From positions 1 to 38,987 of the IMG/VR virus record IMGVR_UViG_3300042371_000814: DNA of 38,987 nt, one strand, 5' to 3'. This document shows, in pieces, positions 27,965 through 36,600 of the stretch. The first letter of the stretch is position 1. Every line of letters begins with the position of its first letter. The position numbers and the translations under genes are program-made. The stretch comes from a virus. A model generated the notes under the pieces. It saw only the letters and a list, made by a program, of their open reading frames with translations, ran no database searches and was not told where the DNA came from.

Positions 27965-28958
27965 CGGAGGCGCAACAGCATTTTTCGTAGCATCTTTAGT
28001 AGCCACCGCCGCCTCGACCGGCATCGCGATGTATTCGGCCAGCGAGCAGAGCAAGTCGCAAGCCGCGATTGCCGAATACAACCGCCTCCAAAACGAGCAG
28101 AACGCCGCATGGCAGCGCATGGCAGCGGATCGGGCCGCGCAGGCGGATCAATACAACGCGCAACTTTCGATATTCAACGCGCAGGCGCAGGCACAGCAGG
28201 GGGAATTCAATGCCTCGCTTTCCCGATACCAAAACGAGCAAATGCGCCAGCAGTCGCAGTTCAGCGATATGCAAGCGCAGATGCAGCGCAACGCCGCAGA
28301 CCAGATGCGCCAGCAGGCCGATGGGCAGGACCGCCAAGCCCGCGAGCAAGCCGACCGCATCCGCGCCGAGAAGGCCCGCATCCTCGGTCTCCAGCGTTCC
28401 CAATACGCCAAGGCGGGCGTGACGACCGAAGGCTCTCCTCTTGCAGTTTTGGCTGATACCGCGAATCTCTACGAAATGCAGGTCGCCGATACCCGACTCC
28501 TCGCCAATCTGGAATCCAACAAGCGCCGCTACGAGGCCGATGTCACCGATTTCAACGCAGGCATCACCGCGCTGGAGGGGAAAATGATGCGCGAGCAAGC
28601 CACGCTCAACGACTCCGCGATTGGATTCAATCTCTCGCAAGACCTCTTCGCATCGAAGATGAACCTCAACTCCGCCCGCATGAGTTTCGATGACGCGCAG
28701 TTCGCCGAGAAAGCCGCCGGGGCCGGTTACCGAATCAACATGCGCCAAGCCGCCATCGAGCAAATGGCAGGCAACGCCACCGCCCGCGCCACCGCGATGG
28801 GTGGCTACTCCGCGCTGGCCAGCGGCATCGGTTCTGTCGCCAACACCGGAATGAGTTACTACGGAAGCTCCGCGTCCAAATCAACCGCCAAACAATACGA
28901 TGGATATGTGTCCAACAATGGAAACCTCGTTGGATACCGCCGCGCAACAATAGCTTAA
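27957..28958 (+). CDS. Internal virion (core) protein, T7 gp14-like position, 333 aa
   Basis: A short hydrophobic N-terminal segment (F-F-V-A-S-L-V-A-T-A-A-S-T-G-I-A-M-Y) is followed by a very long Gln/Ala/Arg-rich helix (about 30-240), then a Gly/Ser-rich end. It would sit in the head core and be ejected to form part of the channel through the envelope. Position (first of three core proteins after the nozzle) and properties match T7 gp14. The stretch encoding V-L-A-D-T-A-N at 28446 resembles the dispersed motif by chance. Confidence 0.75.
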   Translation: MPDGGATAFFVASLVATAASTGIAMYSASEQSKSQAAIAEYNRLQNEQNAAWQRMAADRAAQADQYNAQLSIFNAQAQAQQGEFNASLSRYQNEQMRQQSQFSDMQAQMQRNAADQMRQQADGQDRQAREQADRIRAEKARILGLQRSQYAKAGVTTEGSPLAVLADTANLYEMQVADTRLLANLESNKRRYEADVTDFNAGITALEGKMMREQATLNDSAIGFNLSQDLFASKMNLNSARMSFDDAQFAEKAAGAGYRINMRQAAIEQMAGNATARATAMGGYSALASGIGSVANTGMSYYGSSASKSTAKQYDGYVSNNGNLVGYRRATIA

Positions 28959-28960
28959 AA

Positions 28961-30631
28961 ATGCCCGCCATCCGACTCGCCGACATCCCCAACGCAGGCC
29001 CGCAAGCCATCTCTGCCAGCACGGCGATGATCGGAGCGCCAGCCGTTCCGCGCTACCAGGTCAATCCCGAGGTCGCCCAGCTTGGCCGCGCCGCGATGAT
29101 CGACCCCGGCGGAATGCGGAACGCCGCGCAGTCGATGCTCACGCAAACGCTGGAACTCGACGCCTTCTCGCAGGAAGCCCGAGCCATGGGCCAATTCGCC
29201 GACTCCATCGGCGGGCTGGGCGATGTCGCCATGAAGTGGGGCCAGAAATTCGCCGAGGCCAAGGACTCTGCGGACATTTCGCGAGCCGAGACAATCTTGG
29301 AGTCTGCTTTTCAAAAACAGCAAACCGAGCAACTCGGTAAACCCGTCGAGGAGTGGGGGAGTCTGTGGAATCAAAACCAAGATCAAGCCAAGCGGGCGCT
29401 GGCAGAAATCAAGTTCAGCAACAACGCCTCCGAAAAGATTGCTCCCTACCTTGAGCGGTGGTCTACCCTTTCCTCTCTCAAGATCGACAACCTCGCCAAG
29501 AAAGAACAGATCAAAGGATTTCGGGCAGACAAAGAAGCGAATGCCTTGGCGAAAATCGCAAGCGAGGACTACGAGGGCGCGTTTGCCGTCATGGATGAGT
29601 CGGTCAAAAAAGGCATCCATAGCGCCGAGGAATCCACACTTTGGAAATCCCGGTTGCTGGACGATGTGCAGCGCAAAGCCAAGGTCCAGCGCGAGGCCAA
29701 TGTGGAATCCGACATCATTCTCGATCCCATCGGTTCCGAAAAAGAAGCGCAGGAAGCGGTAAAAAACGGCAAGTCCTCGAAATACTCATGGATGGAAAAA
29801 TCCGATGCCGTGCGATTCTTTGAAAAATCCCGCGCCGAAGCGGATCGATACCGCAATCAATTTGATGACGACACGGTGGACTTGATTCTAACAGGTCAGC
29901 TTTCCACCCCCGAGGAAGTCCGCGCCCACGCGAAGGATGTCCTGCCAGAAAACAAAATCCAATCTCTGCTCGGCATTTTCGCCAAGACCCCAGCGCAGAT
30001 TGAGCAAGGGTTGAAAATGCGACCAATGGCATTTGCGTTGGCCGATGCCTACGACCCGGCAGGCGACACAAACCGGCAGGAGTATTTGCAAATCCGCGAC
30101 ACGATCCTCCAACTGCCCGAGGGCGAGCGGGAGGAACCCTTGTCGATCCTACGCAAGCGGGCAACCGAATCCGGGGAAACCACGCCGGTTAAGGAAGCCA
30201 TTGCCCAAGCCAAGCAAATGTTTGACCAAGGGCAATTCGGCACATTTCAAAAAGGCACAAGCGCACTCCCCGCATCGCAAGACGAAGTCGATAAATACAT
30301 CGCTGCGGGGAAGAAATTTGCCGGATACAAAACTGCTCTGGAGACATGGGCGAAAAACAACCCAAAGGATGCCGCCGACCAAAACAAGGTCTACGAGCAT
30401 TTCAATGCGTTGATTTCCTTCGACCGTGAACTGCAAAAGTTCCAAAAAGAAAAAACCCGCTGGCGCTGGCCATGGGAAGACCCTGCGCCAACCACCGAGC
30501 CTCCTGCTCCTGTAACCCCGGCAGATGTCCGGCAACTTAAAAAATCCAAAGAGAAAAGTTCCAAGGGAAATCTCATGGAGGAAATCCAAAAGATCGATTT
30601 TGAAACTCCGCTGCCGGAGATGGATTCTTAA
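28961..30631 (+). CDS. Internal virion protein, T7 gp15-like position, 556 aa
   Basis: A largely helical, charged protein with a Pro/Ala-rich start (P-A-I-R-L-A-D-I-P-N-A-G-P-Q-A-I-S), repeated Lys/Glu helices (F-Q-K-Q-Q-T-E-Q-L-G; A-K-K-E-Q-I-K-G-F-R-A-D-K-E) and a low-complexity end with P-A-P-T-T-E-P-P-A-P-V-T-P. The second core protein in the T7 order (between gp14-like and the giant gp16-like protein), it probably forms the periplasmic tunnel on ejection. Identification rests on order, size and composition more than on motifs. Confidence 0.7.
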   Translation: MPAIRLADIPNAGPQAISASTAMIGAPAVPRYQVNPEVAQLGRAAMIDPGGMRNAAQSMLTQTLELDAFSQEARAMGQFADSIGGLGDVAMKWGQKFAEAKDSADISRAETILESAFQKQQTEQLGKPVEEWGSLWNQNQDQAKRALAEIKFSNNASEKIAPYLERWSTLSSLKIDNLAKKEQIKGFRADKEANALAKIASEDYEGAFAVMDESVKKGIHSAEESTLWKSRLLDDVQRKAKVQREANVESDIILDPIGSEKEAQEAVKNGKSSKYSWMEKSDAVRFFEKSRAEADRYRNQFDDDTVDLILTGQLSTPEEVRAHAKDVLPENKIQSLLGIFAKTPAQIEQGLKMRPMAFALADAYDPAGDTNRQEYLQIRDTILQLPEGEREEPLSILRKRATESGETTPVKEAIAQAKQMFDQGQFGTFQKGTSALPASQDEVDKYIAAGKKFAGYKTALETWAKNNPKDAADQNKVYEHFNALISFDRELQKFQKEKTRWRWPWEDPAPTTEPPAPVTPADVRQLKKSKEKSSKGNLMEEIQKIDFETPLPEMDS

Positions 30632-30634
30632 ATC

Positions 30635-33600
30635 ATGTCCACACTCCGCACCTCCGTGATCGATGACGAGACGGCATCCCAATACTACAACGAACTCAAC
30701 ACGAATTTAGTCGAGGATGACGGCACAAAATTAAAAGCTCTGGAAGATTGGGCAGATGCCAAGGATTCCGAGCGCAACAAACGGGAATGGGATCACCTCA
30801 CACGGGTTTACACCGACTTCGATAATTACATTTCGGATGAGGGGTATTCCGATCTGGAAGAGGAATCCCGCTACCGGATTGCCAACCGGCAATTCATCGC
30901 CAACCAACTTGGAGAGACGGTCGAAGACCAAAACTTTCTTTACCCGGCCAAGCGTGACATCTGGACGCAGCAGGCATTTGGGAAAAAGGGTCTCTCGGAA
31001 AAAGAAACCTTTGGCCTCATCCAGCAGGGAGTGCAGTCAAGAAATGAGGTGGTTCAATCGGCCAACGAAATCCCCGGGGACATTGCCTTGGGGTTGTTCG
31101 ACAGCATCGGCCAAGGCACGGCGGTCGAGGTGCCGAAACTCGTCAGCATTTGGAAAGAACGCAACGCCGAAAAACTCAAAAAATTGCCAGCGGGCTGGGA
31201 GTCCGGGTTACTCCAAGCCGCATCGGATTACGCCACCGAGACCGAAGGAATGCTTCGGAACTACTCCGAACCGCTCAAGCAAGTTTACGACCACCTGGCA
31301 GCGGTGACCGGACGGGACACCGAGCGGACCGGGGAGACCAATCCGAAATCCGTGCAGGAAATCGAAGCCCTCGCCGACACGCTGGCAACCATGCCGCCCG
31401 AGGTTCGCGACCGCGCCTATGCCGCCGTGGTTCTCGGAGCCAAGCAGGCAGGGCAGGAACCCAAAGAATTTCTGGAGCAATGGGGTGAATCATGGAGTCG
31501 GACGCTCAATATGTTCCGATCCGGCTCGATGGTCATGCAGGAGGATGCCGCTTATTCTGAACTGCAACTTCTCAAGGAAGCACCAAAGGTCTGGAAAGAT
31601 ACCGACACCGGCAAGCTGACCGTCTACCCCGGGTTCGATCAATCCAACGCCAAAGAGATCACCCCCGAGGAACGCACCGAACTGACTGCCGAGGCGCAGA
31701 AGAAATTCGACCGGCTGCAAGTTTACCGGGAGCTTTTCAACATCGCCGACAATCAATTCGACCCGATCAAAAAAATCAACGAGGGAGGATTTGGCGGATT
31801 CATGGAGGCGATGGCATACGGGTCTCCGCAGGCGCTTGCTTACACCGGCATGGCGCTTGTCCCCGGAGTCGGTCCTTGGATGACAGGCGCGGCAATTTAT
31901 TCCGAAGAATACAACAAACTGCGCCTTGATGGAGTCAACCCCGAGACCGCCCGCTCGATTGCCGCGCCAAGCGCCATCCTGCAATCGGGGTTGGAGCGTG
32001 TCGGTGCCAAGATGATTTTCGGCAAGCTCCCGGCGTTTGAAAAGCTGATGACCAAGATCGGCAACCCGGCGCGAGTCGGTCGTGCCGGGAGTGCAGGTAT
32101 TCGCTTTGGGACTGCTGTCGTGGGCGAAAACATTGTGGAGGGAACACAAGACTTGGTCACACCGGTCGTGCAAGATGTCGCCGCCGCATTGGGCGCGGAT
32201 GTGCCAGATGTGGATTGGGGGTCAACGCTCGGGCAATGGGGAACTTCCCGCCTCGATGTCCTCGCCGCAACGATCCCCGGCATCCTCATCGGAACCGGCG
32301 TTGCCACCATCGCCGATGGGAAACGGTTCAACGATTTCAACGAGCGCCTCGATCTCTACCGGACATTCGGCATGGACGAGGCCGCGATCAAGCGAGTGGA
32401 GGACAACCAGACCCCACAAGACCGGCAAGTCGCGTTGCAGTCCGAATACAAAAAACTCACGCCAGACAACATCAAAGCAGGCATCTCCTACATGGAGTCG
32501 AAAATGGACGAGGCCAAGTCCATGCAGGAAGACCCAAACCTGCCGACCATAACCCGGGAGCAGGGAGAAAACGGCAAGCCGGTCTTCGTCGTGCGTGACG
32601 AGAAAGGCGCGGTCGCCTACCGCAGCGAGGAGGAGCAGGCGGCTATGTCGGCAATTACCCAACTTTTCAAAGGGCAACTTCTCAACGAACGCAATGTGGT
32701 TGTAGACCTCCGCAACCAATGGCTCGCAGAAGACCCCACCAATGTCGCCATCGAGTCCGATGGGATCACCGCGCAGGAAAAGCTTGAAAAGCTCCAAGCT
32801 GCCGGGAATGTCGCGCAGATCGAGGAACTCCACCGCCGCATCGCCACTTCCCCATACAAAGACACACCCTACGACCAGATCAACATCCTCGGAGAGGCGA
32901 CCGTCGAAGACCTCGGAGAAATGGTTTTCCGTGGCGTCATCACGCTCAACCAAAACAGCCGCCCCGAAGATGCCCGCGAAGAGATTCACCATGTCGCCGT
33001 CCGCAAGGCGCTGATGAAAGGCTCGGTCACGCTCGACACCTTGAAAGGATGGCTCGACGCCACCGAAACCGCTTTGCCCGACAAGTTCCCCGGCCTCGTT
33101 CGCGACAACGAAAACGACATTGTCGAATCCCTTGCGCGTGTCCAACGCGCCTACGAGGACGGCAAAATCAATGCCGATGAAGAAATGGCATTGCCTGCAT
33201 CCTTCGTGGACTACATCAAGCGAATGCTGAAAGCCTTCAAAGAAGTCCTCCAGCGGGCCGTGGCACTCCGTGGCGCTTTCAAGCAGGGAATCCTTCCCGG
33301 TGATTACGAATCCTTCCTCGCCGAATCCGTGGGCCTCAACCAGCAGACCATGGTGGACACCACCCGCGAGCGGGTCGGCGGCGAATTGGCACAAGGCACC
33401 TTCAACTACTCGGTTGGTCAACGAGTTTTGACTGATACCAATCCATACCCTATGGAGGACAAAGGGAAGTGGTGGGCCAACGAGGATTTCGCCCAGCGTG
33501 GCGGGCGGATCGTGACCATGTCGCCTGATGAATTCCTCTCGCAAGTTCGACCGCTGGAAGTGGACGACGCCTCCCGCGATAACATAGACGACCTCAAAAA

Positions 33601-36600
33601 CATGATGCAGAGCGGGCGCAAGCTGGACCCGCTCGCCATCTACGCCGATGGCAAAGAAGACGGCAGGCATCGCGCCACCGCAGCCAAGGAACTCGGCATG
33701 GACACCATCCCGGTGCTCGACTTCCGCCAGCCTGTTTCGACTGATACCAGAGCGACCAACTACAGCATTCTTTCTCGTTATGAAGGAAAGCAAAGCGTTG
33801 CTGTTGAAAATGGCCGCGCATATTCCCCAATAGTCCGTGACCTCTTGCAGCGCCGAGCCGCAGGCGAAGACATTCCGCGATCCGTAATCGACCAAGCCAT
33901 CAACGACAACTTCCCGGCACAACTTGTCGATCCTCCAAAAGCCGAGTCTGAATTGCCAAGCCGAGCGATAATAGACGATGCCATCAACGAAGGGCAGCGC
34001 AGAGATCAAATTGCCAAATCGAACATTCAACCCGGCGAGGCTGTAACAATCCGCCAAGATGTCCCTGCCATGACGCGCAAGGGAGTCGGCGTTGTTACCA
34101 TCAAAGGCAAATCCGGAAACTCGTATGATGCCGCTGCGAGGATTTCCGATCCTCAATTCATTCTTAACGAGAAAAAATCTCTGGAAATCGGAATGGGTGG
34201 CGCAAAAGGCCCGCACATTGCTATTCGCGGAAAGTGGTCAAGTGATCAATCGATGCCTGCGGATTTGAATCAGTGGACGCAAGTCGGATTCAACCCAGAC
34301 CGCCACAGCTTTTACTACGACCGAGCCACGATGAAGCAGGTTGTCGGAGGCTCCGAGGCTTACCAAATTGGCAACACGGTTTTTGTGAAAGACGCGCAAT
34401 TTGGAGACGGCCAGATTTCAAACATTTCCTACAGCATCGGCATGACGGTCGCCCCGCTGCGCCGAGATTCACTTTCCGAACTCAATAAAAAGGAAATGCA
34501 GAAGCGGGCTTCGTCTGCAAAATTCATCCACCTCCAGCAAGTCATCGATGATGTCGCCAATGCGTATGGAGTAAAAATTGAATCCCGCCAGCCGGTCATC
34601 GGTGGATGGGTTGAAAGCGGGCAGATCAGTCTGGAGGTTCCAGAGGCTATCCTCTTCGATACGGATGACCTTGAGATGGCGCAGGAGATGGCGGCAATCG
34701 TCGGAGCCTCGGCCCCGGAACTGCAAAATGCCGTCATGCTCTGGAAGGATGACGATGCCGGGAAAGATACCGTGCTGGAATTCCAAGCCAAAGGAGCCGA
34801 CTCGGCCTTGGCTATTGCCAAGGATTTGAACAATGCCGGACTAAATGGATTCACCTATGACACGAAGACCCGCAAGTTTTCACTTGTTCTGGCAGGAGTT
34901 TCGCCGGAGAGTATTCCCAAGGTTTATGATTACATCAACGACCAAAGCAAGACCGGCAACATTAGCTCTCGCGGAGGCACTCAAGCGAGATCGGGAGTTG
35001 CCGCCTTCCCATCCGAGAGCGACTATCGAGGATATCTGCAAGGCGCTCGGAGCCGAGCGGATTTACTCCAACAAGGGCAACGCGAAGCCCTCCTCGATGT
35101 TGTTGGTCGGGCGGAACGGCGTGTAGATCGCTATGCCGCTGCTCTGAAAATTTCGGAGCAAGCCAAGAAAATCCAGAAGAAGCTCAAGCGCCCCTCCACT
35201 TCGGCGCTGGCTATCGAGTCCGAACTCAAGGGCAAGCAGTTCGACAATATTCGCCAGCTTGGGCTATACCTCGATGCCCGGTTCAACAAGGTCTTCGGCA
35301 AGCCATCCTTTGAAATCGGCGGGCAAGAGGGCATCGATATCGCATCGGATGCGTTCGTCTACGACATCATCGATGGGCTAGCCGGTGATGGCTCCGGTAT
35401 GGGGTGGTATGACGAGCGTGTGCAGGAAACAATCCGCGAACTCTCCAAATTGCACCCAGAGTTTGCAACCGATTCCAACGCCCTTGCAGTCTACATCGGC
35501 ATTCTTGCCACGACATCGCAGGGCTACACGGTTGTCGAAAATTTCAAGCAGGCCAACAAGGTCTACAACGAATACAAACGAACCGGCAGAATCCCGACCG
35601 ATTTTAAATTTGCGAAATCTTCGGACCCAATCAACTCCAACCTGGCTCAAATCCAAGGTCTCATCGATGAGCATGGTTTGGATGGATACGCCGAATTCAT
35701 GGACCAAGAGGTCACCGGGCAGGCGCTCCGCGACCAGTTCGGGAAAACGCCAACCGGAGTGACCCTCAAAGACACGGTGCGTGGCAATCGTGTCCTCGGT
35801 CCCAAGATTGGCAGTTTCTTCAACAACCTGCGCGGGCAGTTCGACACCATCACGATGGACTTGTGGTATACCCGCACGATGCATCGGTTCTTGGGTGAAA
35901 CGGTTGTCCCGCTCGATTCCGACAAGATGCAGAATGCCATCACGAAATTCCGAGAGGAATTGAAAAAGGATGGAGTCCGCACCTACGGAATCGACCTCAC
36001 AGAGGCGCTCAAGGACGACGAAGCCACGGTGCAGGCGGCTCTCACGCTTTTCCAACGCTGGGCGCGAGGTGACAATGACTACACCGAAAAGGGATATTTC
36101 AAATTCCCCGATGGATACAAAATAGAGAAAGCCGCTCGCGGAATCTTCAGCATCGGCGGAATGAAAGGCGCTCCTCAGAACAAGACGCACCGGCAGTATT
36201 TCGCCAAGGTGGTTTTGGAGGCAAAAGCCAAACTTGCAAAACTTGGCATGAAGCTCACTGAGGCCGACATGCAGGCCATCATCTGGTATCGCGAGAAAAA
36301 CCTTTTTGCCCGCACCGGCGTGGCCAACGCCGCAGCCAAGCCTGCTGACTATTTGGATGCAGTCATGGTTGCTCGATCTGGAGCGCAAGCGCAGGAGGAC
36401 ATCGACCCCGCAGATTTGGAAGCAGAAGATGGAGACACCAACTATTCCATCGCCAGCCAGTCCGAGATCGACCGGGTGAACCGCGCCCTCGGCGGCATGA
36501 ACCGAGGCCCGGACGAGCGGCTCAAGGTCTACCAGCGGGCCAAGCAGAAATTCTCCAAGCTCATGGCTTGGAATTCGGATGAACTCGCCGCGATGGCCGA

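Noticed and set aside
28446-28461. Motif-like sequence GTTTTGGCTGATACCG in the internal virion protein gene
   Set aside because: Two differences from consensus, mid-gene, and the encoded V-L-A-D-T-A-N follows a sequence common in this protein family, so it is probably coincidental.
32222-34216. Long open frame of 664 codons on the - strand
   Set aside because: It lies fully opposite the giant + strand gene, shows biased composition (runs of Gly, Val, Leu, Phe) and no recognisable domain. The + strand frame is continuous and has domain matches. The same holds for - strand frames at 35378-36826, 9927-11351, 12142-13752 and 13635-15059.
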